A program made the position numbers and the translations under genes. Positions 25,196 through 34,125 of a stretch of DNA of 39,417 bases are shown piece after piece; the first letter of the stretch is position 1, and the number at the start of each line of letters is the position of its first letter. This stretch comes from CALMUP01 sp035327305. Lineage in GTDB: Bacteria > Verrucomicrobiota > Kiritimatiellia > CAIVKH01. The stretch lies in contig DAOLDL010000023.1 in NCBI GenBank assembly GCA_035327305.1, positions 1-39,417 of the forward strand, written 5' to 3'. The notes below the pieces were generated by a model. That model was not told the DNA's origin and searched no databases. It worked only from the letters and a program-made list of their open reading frames with translations.

Positions 25196-25991
25196 TTGGG
25201 AAAAATGGCCGGTGATAAACTCCGGGGTGGGCGCTCGTGAGTTGGTCTTTCTCCATGGATTTCTCGGTGATAAAGCGGATTGGAATGCCGTTATTCAGGC
25301 GCTGTCGGAAGAGTACCTCTGCCGGGCGTATGATCTTCCCGGTCACGGCGGAAACAAAATGGATGCCATTCCCATGCATCAATTGCTATTGCCAATGCTT
25401 CGTAAAAATATCCATGCCGTTTGCCGGCCTCCGGTTCACCTGGTCGGGTATTCCATGGGGGGAAGGATCGTGTTGAATTATGGCGTGTTGTATCCGGAAG
25501 ATGTCGCCAGCCTTACCCTCGTTTCAGCCTCACCGGGAATCCGGGATACGGAGGCGCGACAACTCCGGGTGGATGCCGATCAAAGCTGGGCTGACATGGC
25601 CCGTAAACTATCACCGCGCGAGTTCCTGAAGTCATGGTATGAGCAACCCGTGTTCGAATCATTGCGTTCGCGGACGGACCTGAAAGACCGGACCATTCAA
25701 CGGCGTGCCGGTGCATCATTTCGTCTTATACCAAACGTGCTTGAAAAGTGGGGGCAGGGCGTAGTTCCGGCCTTGTGGTCCAGGCTTTCGGATCTGAAAA
25801 TTCCCCTGCATGTAGTGGTCGGGAAAGAAGATACCGCATACGTGTCTCATGCTGATCACATGAAACGCTTGAATCCTTCCATTCATGTGTCAAAGGTGGA
25901 ATCTGCCGGCCATACGGTTCACCTTGAGCAACCGGAAAAGTTAGCTATGATAATCGATTATTTTTTAACCAGCATAGGAAAGAAAATATGA
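25182..25991 (+). CDS. menH: 2-succinyl-6-hydroxy-2,4-cyclohexadiene-1-carboxylate synthase (alpha/beta hydrolase)
   Basis: A 269-residue alpha/beta-hydrolase-fold protein placed between menD and menB. The oxyanion region is VFLHGFLGDKADW, the nucleophile elbow is VGYSMGGRIVLNY (Ser), and the terminal His is in SAGHTVHLEQPEK. It would eliminate pyruvate from the MenD product. Alpha/beta hydrolases are hard to assign by sequence alone; the operon position makes MenH by far the best call. The start overlaps the end of menD by 14 nt and the stop overlaps the menB start (ATGA), indicating coupled translation. Confidence 0.88.
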   Translation: MMHADWEKWPVINSGVGARELVFLHGFLGDKADWNAVIQALSEEYLCRAYDLPGHGGNKMDAIPMHQLLLPMLRKNIHAVCRPPVHLVGYSMGGRIVLNYGVLYPEDVASLTLVSASPGIRDTEARQLRVDADQSWADMARKLSPREFLKSWYEQPVFESLRSRTDLKDRTIQRRAGASFRLIPNVLEKWGQGVVPALWSRLSDLKIPLHVVVGKEDTAYVSHADHMKRLNPSIHVSKVESAGHTVHLEQPEKLAMIIDYFLTSIGKKI

Positions 25992-26809
25992 GCAAAGTGA
26001 ACTGGAAAAGCGCAGGCAACTACAAAGACATTAAGTACGAAAAAGCCGAAGGCATAGCCAAGATCACCATCAATCGCCCGGAAGTGCGCAACGCGTTCCG
26101 GCCGATAACGGTAATGGAAATGATGAAGGCATTGGAGGATGCGCGCGAGGATTCGGCAGTCGGGGTAGTCATTCTGACCGGTGAAGGCGACAAGGCCTTT
26201 TGTTCGGGTGGCGATCAGAAAATCCGCGGCGATGCGGGTTACGACGATGGAACGGGTGTAAATCGCCTCAACGTTCTTGATTTTCAACGCCAGATACGAA
26301 CATGCCCGAAACCGGTTATTGCCATGGTGGCGGGATATGCCATCGGCGGTGGTCATGTGCTTCATGTGGTTTGCGATCTGACCATTGCCGCGGAAAACGC
26401 GATCTTCGGACAGACCGGCCCTAAAGTCGGCTCGTTTGACGGTGGGTTCGGTTCTTCGTATCTGTCCCGGCTCGTCGGTCAAAAGAAAGCCCGGGAAATC
26501 TGGTTTCTTTGCCGCCAGTACAATGCCGAAGAAGCATTGGATATGGGACTGGTCAACACGGTGGTTCCTCTCGACAAACTCGAAGAAACAACGATCCAAT
26601 GGTGTCGTGAAATACTCGAAAAATCGCCTCTGGCCATTCGTTGTCTGAAAGCCGCGCTCAACGCCGATTGTGATGGTCAAACCGGCCTTCAGGAATTGGC
26701 CGGCAACGCCACGCTACTTTATTATATGTCCGAAGAAGCCCAGGAGGGTAAAAAGGCTTTTGTTGAAAAACGTAAGCCGGACTTCTCCAAGTTTCCCCGG
26801 CATCCCTGA
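25988..26809 (+). CDS. menB: 1,4-dihydroxy-2-naphthoyl-CoA synthase
   Basis: A 273-residue crotonase-fold enzyme that closes the second ring of the naphthoquinone. Diagnostic MenB stretches are ITINRPEVRNAFRP, FCSGGDQKIRGDAGY (a MenB-specific loop), AGYAIGGGHVLHVVCDLTIA, FGQTGPKVGSFDGGFGSSYL and the C-terminal EGKKAFVEKRKPDFSKFPR. GGAAAG upstream serves as the Shine-Dalgarno within the end of menH. It lies 2 nt before menA. The product would be handed to a thioesterase (MenI-type) that I do not find in the window. Confidence 0.97.
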   Translation: MSKVNWKSAGNYKDIKYEKAEGIAKITINRPEVRNAFRPITVMEMMKALEDAREDSAVGVVILTGEGDKAFCSGGDQKIRGDAGYDDGTGVNRLNVLDFQRQIRTCPKPVIAMVAGYAIGGGHVLHVVCDLTIAAENAIFGQTGPKVGSFDGGFGSSYLSRLVGQKKAREIWFLCRQYNAEEALDMGLVNTVVPLDKLEETTIQWCREILEKSPLAIRCLKAALNADCDGQTGLQELAGNATLLYYMSEEAQEGKKAFVEKRKPDFSKFPRHP

Positions 26810-26811
26810 CC

Positions 26812-27711
26812 ATGACGCAAAAACCCGGACTGATTCAAAAATGGTTGTTGGCGGCCCGACCGAAAACTTTGTGGGCCGCCGTTGGTCCGGTCATGATCGG
26901 AACGGCAATGGCGCATGGAGATGCCGGCATGCATTTGCCGTCCGCCATCGCGGCCTTGTTGGGCGCACTCTTACTGCAAATCGGAACGAATTTCTGCAAC
27001 GATTATGCCGACTTTCAAAAAGGCGCGGATAATCCATCCCGCGTGGGGCCGGCTCGAGCGGTGGCGAGCGGATGGATCAGCTCACGACAGATGCTGGCGG
27101 CAACCATCATCGTATTCGGACTTGCCGCCATTGTCTGCGGGTATCTGGTGGTGCGAGGCGGCTGGCCATTGATCATACTCGGAGTTGTTTCGATTCTCGC
27201 AGGTATCGTTTACACGGCAGGACCCTATCCGCTGGCCTATCTTGGATTGGGGGACTTGTTTGTATTGGTGTTTTTCGGTCCTGTTGCGGTAGCAGGAACT
27301 TATTACGTACAAACCCAGCATTTCTCCTGGCTTCCCGCTTTGGCAGGTTTGGGGCCCGGACTGCTTTCCGTAGCCATTTTAACCGTTAATAATTTACGCG
27401 ATGTGGAGGGTGACCGTTTGGCGGGCAAGAAAACGCTCGCCGTGCGATTTGGTGTTCGTTTTGCCCGATTCGAATATGCGACGTGCGTTGTGCTGGCTTC
27501 CTTGCTCCCGATCCTGATGGTCTGGTTGGCTGGTTCAACCCGCAACAATGCCGTGGTTGCCTCTTTGATACTTTTTGCCGGATGGCCGGTAATGCGCCTT
27601 GTATTTACACGTACCGGACGCGAACTGAATCCCGGACTCGGCATGACGGCGCTTTTGTTATTGGTTTACAGTATTTCATTTTCCTTCGGTTGGCTCATTC
27701 CTGTCCAATGA
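26812..27711 (+). CDS. menA: 1,4-dihydroxy-2-naphthoate polyprenyltransferase
   Basis: A 299-residue polytopic membrane protein of the UbiA family that attaches the isoprenoid tail to 1,4-dihydroxy-2-naphthoate. The first Asp-rich motif is in NFCNDYADFQKGADNPSR, and the second in LTVNNLRDVEGDRLAGKKTLAVRFG; both bind the Mg-diphosphate of the prenyl donor. About eight to nine hydrophobic helices are visible. RPKTLWAAVGPVMIGTA at the N terminus is typical of MenA. Its stop overlaps the menC start (ATGA at 27708-27711). Confidence 0.95.
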   Translation: MTQKPGLIQKWLLAARPKTLWAAVGPVMIGTAMAHGDAGMHLPSAIAALLGALLLQIGTNFCNDYADFQKGADNPSRVGPARAVASGWISSRQMLAATIIVFGLAAIVCGYLVVRGGWPLIILGVVSILAGIVYTAGPYPLAYLGLGDLFVLVFFGPVAVAGTYYVQTQHFSWLPALAGLGPGLLSVAILTVNNLRDVEGDRLAGKKTLAVRFGVRFARFEYATCVVLASLLPILMVWLAGSTRNNAVVASLILFAGWPVMRLVFTRTGRELNPGLGMTALLLLVYSISFSFGWLIPVQ

Positions 27712-28781
27712 ACTTTCTGAAATCCATTGCGCCTTCACATTGGCCAACTTTTCGTTTTTACCGTTATACACTTCCGTTGCGAAGATCTTTGAAACTGAAA
27801 AATTCAGTGCTGAACGAACGACGTGGAATTGTGGTGTGTTGCGAAAGAAACGGCATTGCGGGGTGGGGGGAAATTGCTCCGCTGGAGGGTTTTAGCAATG
27901 AGACACTGGAACAGGTCATGGTGTGTATTCCGGATATTGTTTCCGCTTTGAATAACAGGGAATCCATAGAGAATACCATGCCCAGCGTTTGTTGCGGCAT
28001 TGAATTTGCGATGGCGCAGTTTCATGCATCGCACGAAGGTCGTTCGTTGTATCTCATGATGGGTGGTTTTCCCGAGCGGACACATGTCGCAGTCGCAAAA
28101 CTTATTACCCACTGTTCTGTTTCAGAAGCGCTAAGTGAAGTTACGGCGTCATTGAAGCAAGGATTTCAATGTTTCAAGATCAAGGTGGGTTCGTCATCAT
28201 TGGACCAGGACATTGAGCTTGTTCGTGCGGTACAGCGAATGATTCCCGCAAAAGTTGGTTTAAGACTGGATGCCAATCGTTCGTGGTCCCTGGAGCAGGC
28301 ATTGCGGTTTTCCAATTCGATTGAAGCAACCGGTATTGAATATATAGAGGAACCCTTGATGCCGGGCCAATCGTGGGAGGATTACAGCCAGAATCAATCC
28401 CTGCCGTGGGCATTGGACGAGTCATTGGCAATGTTGCAACCGGATAGTCTTCCCGCGTTAAAAAACCTGGTCGCCCTTGTAATAAAGCCGACGTTACTTG
28501 GTGGAATAACCCCGGCATTGAAGTGGCGTAACTGGGCCGGGAAACATGAATGTTTTTGCTCGATCAGTTCAACATTTGAATCAGGCGTGGGCATGATCGG
28601 ATTGCTGGCAATGGCCGGAGCAAAGTTTCATGACAGATCTGCCGGTTTGGATACCTATTCGATGTTGGCTGATGATATAATCAAACCGCCCATCGAAATT
28701 AAAAATGGTCGAATGGGTATCTATCAGTCGTTTCAGAAAAACTGGCAAATCGATTTTGACAAATTGGATCAAATTGCATGA
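27708..28781 (+). CDS. menC: o-Succinylbenzoate synthase
   Basis: A 357-residue enolase-superfamily enzyme that dehydrates the MenH product to o-succinylbenzoate. The catalytic Lys pair is in CFKIKVGS, the metal ligands in RLDANRSW, IEEPL and ALDES, and the second catalytic Lys in VIKPTLLGG. The N-terminal capping domain covers about the first 110 residues. The chosen ATG at 27708 overlaps the menA stop; a frame extending to 27483 inside menA is shadow. It overlaps menE by ATGA at its 3' end. Other enolase-superfamily activities are conceivable by sequence, but the operon fixes the call. Confidence 0.93.
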   Translation: MNFLKSIAPSHWPTFRFYRYTLPLRRSLKLKNSVLNERRGIVVCCERNGIAGWGEIAPLEGFSNETLEQVMVCIPDIVSALNNRESIENTMPSVCCGIEFAMAQFHASHEGRSLYLMMGGFPERTHVAVAKLITHCSVSEALSEVTASLKQGFQCFKIKVGSSSLDQDIELVRAVQRMIPAKVGLRLDANRSWSLEQALRFSNSIEATGIEYIEEPLMPGQSWEDYSQNQSLPWALDESLAMLQPDSLPALKNLVALVIKPTLLGGITPALKWRNWAGKHECFCSISSTFESGVGMIGLLAMAGAKFHDRSAGLDTYSMLADDIIKPPIEIKNGRMGIYQSFQKNWQIDFDKLDQIA

Positions 28782-30208
28782 CCACGATACGTTGTATCAT
28801 CGACGAGGCCGCATGTATATCGCGTCATCAACCGGGAATTATTCAGGGCGACAAAGTGCTGTTGTATTCCGAATGGAATGACCTGGCCGGGGCAGTTGCC
28901 GACAGATTGAAGAAAGTCGGTGTCAATAGCGGGGATCGGGTAGCAGTCTTTCTTGCCACGGATTGGCGAACGCTGGTACTGATCACGGGTATCATGCGTT
29001 CGGGCGCCGTGGTGTGTCCGATTTCCACACGTCTGCCCCGCACTGTGGTACTTGAGCAATTGCGTGAATTATCCTGCAATCGAATCGTCGCCCACGTTTC
29101 CGAAGCTTCAAAGTCCGAGATGAGCGGTATCGAGGTTATAAGTCCGGATATGCTTTTGGAAACGCCGGAATCAGCCGCTACGGCAGTACCAAGGTTTGAA
29201 AACAACGATCCCTGCATGATATTATTTACCTCCGGATCGGGTGGAAACCCGAAACCTGCGGTATTATCGTACGGCAATCTCTATTATAACGCTCAAGGCG
29301 CAAATGCCAATATACGGGTTCATTCGAATGACCGTTGGCTACTTAATCTCCCCATCTACCATGTAAGTGGCATCGGGGTGATTTTTCGGTGTATCATGAG
29401 CGGAGCCGCAATTCTCATTCCCGCGGCAAATGAATCACTTGCTGATTCAATATCGAAATACAAGCCATCACTGGTTTCCATTGTTCCGGCTCAACTTGCC
29501 GATTTGTTGCGTCAAGCTGGTGAAACATCTTTCAACAGTGTGCGCGTGTTTCTGGTGGGAGGTAGTTCAGCTGATCCGGAGATGTTGCAGGAAGCATCCC
29601 AAATTGGTTTACCGGTATATATGACATACGGAATGACGGAAATGGCATCCCAAATAACCACCATGCCGTCGGATGCGCCACCTTCCCGGCGTTTTACCAC
29701 GTCGGGACGCATCCTGCGGCACCGGCAATTAAAGGTTGATGAGGATGGGCTGATACATGTCAAGGGACCATGCCTGTTTCCCGGCTACCTTAAGGATGGA
29801 AAATTGGTGCGGAAACTGGACCAGGATGGATGGTTTGCCACCGGGGACTTGGGAACCTTAAGCGATGATGGATATCTCACAGTTCTGGGTCGCAAGGATC
29901 ATTTGATTATTTCCGGGGGGGAAAATATTCAACCGGAGGAAGTGGAGCAGGAGTTGCTTGGCATTGATGGCATAACATGCGCGGTGGTAGTTCCTGTTCC
30001 ACATAAAAAGTTCGGTCAACGTCCGGTGGCATTTGTCCGTTCAGAAAAACTTGATGATAAGACCTGGCGTCGTCACCTGCTGAATCGTCTTCCTTCATTT
30101 AAAGTGCCCGACGCATTCTATTCACTGCCGGATGACCTGGAAGCGTCCGGTTTAAAAATACCACGAAAAAAACTGGCTGAAATCGCGATGAAACTACACG
30201 GGCATTGA
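28778..30208 (+). CDS. menE: o-Succinylbenzoate--CoA ligase
   Basis: A 476-residue adenylate-forming enzyme that activates o-succinylbenzoate with ATP and CoA. The P-loop-like motif is ILFTSGSGGNPKPAVLSYGNL; A5 is MTYGMTEMASQ, A7 is GWFATGDLGTLSDDGYLTVLGR and A8 continues DHLIISGGENIQPEEVE. The conserved C-terminal Lys is in LKIPRKKLAE. Length is normal for MenE. It is the last gene of the menaquinone operon and converges on cdd across a 104-nt gap containing strong inverted repeats. Confidence 0.94.
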   Translation: MTTIRCIIDEAACISRHQPGIIQGDKVLLYSEWNDLAGAVADRLKKVGVNSGDRVAVFLATDWRTLVLITGIMRSGAVVCPISTRLPRTVVLEQLRELSCNRIVAHVSEASKSEMSGIEVISPDMLLETPESAATAVPRFENNDPCMILFTSGSGGNPKPAVLSYGNLYYNAQGANANIRVHSNDRWLLNLPIYHVSGIGVIFRCIMSGAAILIPAANESLADSISKYKPSLVSIVPAQLADLLRQAGETSFNSVRVFLVGGSSADPEMLQEASQIGLPVYMTYGMTEMASQITTMPSDAPPSRRFTTSGRILRHRQLKVDEDGLIHVKGPCLFPGYLKDGKLVRKLDQDGWFATGDLGTLSDDGYLTVLGRKDHLIISGGENIQPEEVEQELLGIDGITCAVVVPVPHKKFGQRPVAFVRSEKLDDKTWRRHLLNRLPSFKVPDAFYSLPDDLEASGLKIPRKKLAEIAMKLHGH

Positions 30209-30246
30209 TCAGCTCGGAGTCGCACTGCCTTCCAGTTCGTTTTGGA

Positions 30247-30300
30247 GTGGCGCGCTACTGCGAGTCTTGTTCTGGGTGTAGTAGCGCCACCGTGTGGCGC
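30247..30300. repeat. Competing inverted repeats between menE and cdd, possible bidirectional terminator or REP-like element
   Basis: GTGGCGCGCTACT (30247-30259) can pair with AGTAGCGCCAC (30280-30290) if a two-base bulge is allowed. The same right arm, GCGCCAC (30284-30290), also pairs perfectly with GTGGCGC (30294-30300) across the three-base loop CGT. The two hairpins exclude each other. The location between convergent operons suits a bidirectional terminator, but no clear T-tract follows on either strand. A REP-like palindromic element is the alternative. Confidence 0.6.
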
Positions 30301-30312
30301 ACAAGTAATTCA

Positions 30313-30708
30313 TCAAAACTTAAACGCATGCGGCAAAAGTTCGCCCATGGTCAGCGCCTTGATTTCGGTGGGATTATTTACCGACGCGATATAGACCGGA
30401 GTTGAGGCGCCGCAGAATTCACTTAACACCTGGCGGCATGCGCCGCATGGAAAAGGCATGGCGTCTCCATCTGCCACGATAGCTACCGCTCGGAAGTTGC
30501 GGATATTTTTCGCCACGGCGGCGAAAATTGCGTTCCGTTCGGCGCAGATGGTGAGTCCATACGACGCATTTTCAACATTACAGCCGACGATCAACTCACC
30601 GTCATGCGTGAGCAATGCGGCGCCGACATGAAATTTGGAGTAGGGCGCATACGCATTGCGGGAAGCGGCAATTGCGGCTTCGATCATCCGGGTGGCCGTC
30701 TCATTCAT
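30313..30708 (-). CDS. cdd: Cytidine deaminase
   Basis: A 131-residue homotetrameric-type zinc cytidine deaminase that converts cytidine and deoxycytidine to uridine and deoxyuridine. Zinc ligands are Cys55 in TICAERNA, and Cys88 and Cys91 in PCGACRQVL, with catalytic Glu57. FHVGAALLTHDGELIVGCNVENASYG is the usual substrate region, split here by strand boundaries. The start overlaps the punA stop by 4 nt. As the last gene of the nucleoside/BMC gene run, it would feed deoxyuridine to the pyrimidine-nucleoside phosphorylase. Confidence 0.96.
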   Translation of the reverse strand: MNETATRMIEAAIAASRNAYAPYSKFHVGAALLTHDGELIVGCNVENASYGLTICAERNAIFAAVAKNIRNFRAVAIVADGDAMPFPCGACRQVLSEFCGASTPVYIASVNNPTEIKALTMGELLPHAFKF

Positions 30709-31532
30709 GTTTTTGCCATCTCTTTCCAGAATCCTGCAATCATTGCCTTCATCTTCGGCATGGTTTGTTGGGACGTTTCGGTGACTTCCTCATGACTTAA
30801 CGGGTTTGCGCTGATCCCGGCGGCACTGTTGGTAATGCAGGAAAGTCCCGCAACGCGTAAACCTGCGGCGTTGGCAAGCAATGCCTCCGGAACCGTTGAC
30901 ATGCCCACTGCATCCGCACCCAGCGTTTTGTAAGCTTTGATTTCCGCCGGAGTTTCATAAAACGGGCCGGAAGATGCATAATAAACACCTTCACCAACGG
31001 CCATTCCGGATGACATACCGGCCCGTTTCAAGGCCGCTCGCATGGGCAGGTCATAGGCATTGGATAAGTCGGGGAAACGTGTGCCCCAGCATGGATGGTG
31101 CGGGCCAATCAGCGGGTTGCTTCCCATGTTGTTAATATGATCGGACAGGATCATTAACGTTCCCGGCTTCAAATCTTCGCGAACGCCTCCCGCGGCATTG
31201 GTCAGCAGAACCCATTTTACTCCCAACTGTTTGAGCACGTATACGGGAAGGGCAACCGGAGTCCAACCTTCTCCTTCATAGTAGTGACGTCGTCCCTGGA
31301 AAATCAACGTGGTGATGCCGGCTGATTCGCCAAGTATGAGTCGACCCGAATGTCCAACAACTCCGGTTTTACCCAAACCCGGGATATCTTCATACGACAA
31401 GGTGTTGATCACGTTGAAGGAGTCGAGGACTTCGCCCCATCCGGAACCGAGAATCAATCCGGCGGTTGGTTTGGGGTCATCAAAATGAAGTTTTATTTTC
31501 GCTAAAGCTTTTTCCAGTAATTCAATGTTCAT
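30705..31532 (-). CDS. punA: Purine-nucleoside phosphorylase (trimeric PunA type)
   Basis: A 275-residue enzyme that phosphorolyses purine (deoxy)nucleosides to base and (deoxy)ribose-1-phosphate. Family landmarks are LILGSGWGEV (phosphate loop), FQGRRHYYEG (active-site His), LTNAAGGVRED, the purine-pocket Glu in FYETPAEIKAY, VGMSTVPEA and the base-binding Asn in CITNSAAGIS. The AAGGA Shine-Dalgarno lies 6 nt before the ATG. It starts 8 nt after pdp and overlaps cdd. Its product is the substrate of the phosphopentomutase upstream in the same run. Confidence 0.95.
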   Translation of the reverse strand: MNIELLEKALAKIKLHFDDPKPTAGLILGSGWGEVLDSFNVINTLSYEDIPGLGKTGVVGHSGRLILGESAGITTLIFQGRRHYYEGEGWTPVALPVYVLKQLGVKWVLLTNAAGGVREDLKPGTLMILSDHINNMGSNPLIGPHHPCWGTRFPDLSNAYDLPMRAALKRAGMSSGMAVGEGVYYASSGPFYETPAEIKAYKTLGADAVGMSTVPEALLANAAGLRVAGLSCITNSAAGISANPLSHEEVTETSQQTMPKMKAMIAGFWKEMAKT

Positions 31533-31540
31533 GGCTATCC

Positions 31541-32845
31541 TTATCGAAGAGTTTCAAGTATGGCTGGAGATTTCGGTACCGGTCGGGTGGAAAACTTGAA
31601 TGCATCAGCGAGCAATTTCTCGGCATCGGCCAGTTTGATACGGTCATTGGCGTGGATCATAAGCAAGGGACTGCCTTTTTCCACCTTATCGCCGATTTTG
31701 ACGAGATCGGAAATTCCCACGGCAAAGTCGACGGGGTCTTCCGTTTTCTTTCGCCCGGCGCCAAGCACAATACACGCCCGCCCGATGGCTTCGGCATTGA
31801 CTCCGGCGACATAACCTTCGTGTGGGGCGCTGTATTCCTCAACAATTTTTGCTTTTGGCAGGCGCGATAAATCATCGATTGCCTTCACATCGCCATGTTG
31901 TAAACGCACCATTTCACGAAAACGATTAAAGGCTTCGCCATTGGCAAGCTTTTCACGTAATTGCTTTTCCAAAGCCTTCTGGTCTTTTACCTCATGAACC
32001 AGTGAAATCATTTCCACCGCAAATACAATGGTCAGATCAACCAGATCCGCAGGTCCACGCCCCTGCAACGCTTCCACGGATTCAATGACTTCCAGCGCAT
32101 TTCCGGCCGTTTGACCGAGCGGTTGGTTCATGTCGGTAGTGATGGCGGAGACTTTTTTATTCATCGCCTTGCCGACATTAATCATGCTTTGGGCGAGGGT
32201 GCGTGCATCCTCGATGGTCTTCATGAAAGCGCCGGAACCGCATTTTACATCGAGAACCAAGGCATCGATGCCTTCGGCCATTTTTTTGCACATGATGCTG
32301 GCGGTGATCAGGGGAATGGAAGGCACCGTGGCGGTAACATCACGAAGCGCGTACAATTTTTTATCGGCAGGAGCTAGCCGGTCGGTTTGTCCGATAATGG
32401 AGCAACCGCATTTCTTGATTACATCAATAAAATGTTTCTCCGCGATTTTGGCCTGATATCCCGGGATGGATTCCAGTTTATCCAGCGTGCCGCCGGTAAT
32501 ACCGAGGCCACGTCCGGAAATCATGGGAACCGCTACATCAAAGCAGGCTACGAGCGGAGCCAGAACCAGGGAAACTTTATCGCCGATGCCTCCGGTGGAA
32601 TGTTTATCCGCCTTGGGAATCGGAATTGATGATGTATCCACCAGGTCACCGGAACGCATCATCGCGTCGACCAGAATGGAAACCTCCTGCGGGGTCATGC
32701 CCTTGAAGTAGATGGCCATGGCGAGGGCCGACATCTGGTAGTCCGGTATTGAACCGTCGGTATATCCTTTTATAAAAAAACGAATTTCCTCTTCGGAGAG
32801 AGCTTTGCCGTCGCGTTTCTTTTCGATGAGCCATTGTGGAAGCAT
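31541..32845 (-). CDS. Pyrimidine-nucleoside / thymidine phosphorylase
   Basis: A 434-residue nucleoside phosphorylase-II family enzyme acting on thymidine, deoxyuridine and possibly uridine. The N-terminal helical domain with PDYQMSALAMAIYFKGM, the phosphate-binding KHSTGGIGDKVSL, GRGLGITGGTLDKLESIPG and DVKCGSGAFMK are all present. The C-terminal domain has KIGDKVEKGSPL. Sequence does not decide between DeoA (thymidine-specific) and Pdp (broad); the length of 434 is nearest to Pdp/DeoA. AAGGAAA precedes the start. It lies 23 nt after deoB and 8 nt before punA. Confidence 0.93.
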   Translation of the reverse strand: MLPQWLIEKKRDGKALSEEEIRFFIKGYTDGSIPDYQMSALAMAIYFKGMTPQEVSILVDAMMRSGDLVDTSSIPIPKADKHSTGGIGDKVSLVLAPLVACFDVAVPMISGRGLGITGGTLDKLESIPGYQAKIAEKHFIDVIKKCGCSIIGQTDRLAPADKKLYALRDVTATVPSIPLITASIMCKKMAEGIDALVLDVKCGSGAFMKTIEDARTLAQSMINVGKAMNKKVSAITTDMNQPLGQTAGNALEVIESVEALQGRGPADLVDLTIVFAVEMISLVHEVKDQKALEKQLREKLANGEAFNRFREMVRLQHGDVKAIDDLSRLPKAKIVEEYSAPHEGYVAGVNAEAIGRACIVLGAGRKKTEDPVDFAVGISDLVKIGDKVEKGSPLLMIHANDRIKLADAEKLLADAFKFSTRPVPKSPAILETLR

Positions 32846-32868
32846 GATGTATTTCCTTTTTCGAAATG

Positions 32869-34044
32869 TTAGTGAAATGAAACGCCGCGCGGCATCGGGG
32901 AAATGCCGAACATCGAGGCAAGTGATTGAGCGATGTCGTAGAAGCCCTGTCGTACGCCAAGGTTTTTTCCGGCTTTGCCTTTTTGATAGACCAGCAATGG
33001 AACGGATTCACGGGTGTGATCGGTACCTTTGTAGGTGGGATCGTTGCCATGATCCGCGGTTACGATCAGAATATCGTCATCCGCCAGAGTGGGAATAAAT
33101 CCTTCAAGCCATTTGTCGGTTTGTATAAGTGATTCGGCATAACCTTTGGGGTCACGCCGGTGTCCGTAAATCATGTCAAAATCGATGAAGTTCGCGAAGA
33201 TCAAGCCATTGCCCGGTTCCTTCATGAACGTTTCAACCGCTTTTTGCGAATTGATGTTGTTGCCGGTATGATTGGACTTGGTGATGCCCCGGTGCGCCAC
33301 GATGTCTTCGATTTTACCAACGGCATAGACGTTGTGTCCGGCTTCGGTAAGTTTTTCAAGTACGGTGGGTTCGGAAGGTTTAAAGGCGTAGTCGCGGCGA
33401 TTTTCCGTGCGCTTGAATTCGCCGGGTTGCCCGATAAATGGGCGTGCAATAACCCGTCCTACGCGGTAGTAATCGCACAATTCGCGCGCGAATTCACATG
33501 CGTTATACAATTCCGTCAGCGGTACGATTTCTTCGTGCGCGGCGATTTGAAATACGCTGTCGGCGCTGGTGTAAACGATCCATTTTTTCTCCAGCATGTG
33601 CCGCTCGCCATACTCATCGATAATCCCGGTTCCGCTTGCCGCTTTGTTACCGAGAATGGTGCGTCCTGTGCGTTCCTCAAATTGCTGAACCAATTCGTCA
33701 GGGAAAGATGGAGGTCCGGGCGGAAACAAATGAAATCCGGGAATCAACTCAAGACCGACAATTTCCCAGTGTCCGGTAACCGTGTCCTTGCCTTGAGATT
33801 TTTCGATCATGGCGCCGAAACTGGCTTGCGGATTGTCAACGGGTGAAACCCCTTGAATGGCTGGAGAGCCGGAAATAAGGGCAGGGATGTTGCCCAATCC
33901 AAGTTTCTGCATGACCGGCAGATTTAATCCGCCCACGGCTTGCGCGATGTGGGGCAGGGTGGCGGCGCCGACATCATCATATGCCGCGGCGTCCGGGGCA
34001 TATCCTACTCCCACCGAATCCAGTACTATCAATACCACTTTCAT
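32869..34044 (-). CDS. deoB: Phosphopentomutase
   Basis: A 391-residue alkaline-phosphatase-superfamily mutase that converts (deoxy)ribose-1-phosphate to the 5-phosphate. Metal ligands are in VLIVLDSVGVGYAPDA at the N terminus and in TADHGNDPTYKGTDHTRE near the C terminus. The phosphorylated Thr is in GKDTVTGHWE. NFIDFDMIYGHRRD is also diagnostic. GAGGG lies just upstream of the ATG. It links the phosphorylases to the aldolase: its product deoxyribose-5-phosphate is the substrate of the DeoC domain at the head of this gene run. The 81-nt gap to the preceding BMC-P gene shows nothing striking. Confidence 0.95.
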   Translation of the reverse strand: MKVVLIVLDSVGVGYAPDAAAYDDVGAATLPHIAQAVGGLNLPVMQKLGLGNIPALISGSPAIQGVSPVDNPQASFGAMIEKSQGKDTVTGHWEIVGLELIPGFHLFPPGPPSFPDELVQQFEERTGRTILGNKAASGTGIIDEYGERHMLEKKWIVYTSADSVFQIAAHEEIVPLTELYNACEFARELCDYYRVGRVIARPFIGQPGEFKRTENRRDYAFKPSEPTVLEKLTEAGHNVYAVGKIEDIVAHRGITKSNHTGNNINSQKAVETFMKEPGNGLIFANFIDFDMIYGHRRDPKGYAESLIQTDKWLEGFIPTLADDDILIVTADHGNDPTYKGTDHTRESVPLLVYQKGKAGKNLGVRQGFYDIAQSLASMFGISPMPRGVSFH

Positions 34045-34125
34045 TCTGCCCTCGTGGTTTGGGTTATGGAAACGCGAGTCGGTAACATGATCCCGCTCCG
34101 CTCCCTTTCAATTTTCCAGATCGAA

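Noticed and set aside
25958..26680. A 240-codon minus-strand frame opposite menB
   Set aside because: Antisense to menB, with no family resemblance.
33160..33846. A 228-codon plus-strand frame opposite deoB
   Set aside because: Antisense shadow of phosphopentomutase; no independent support.
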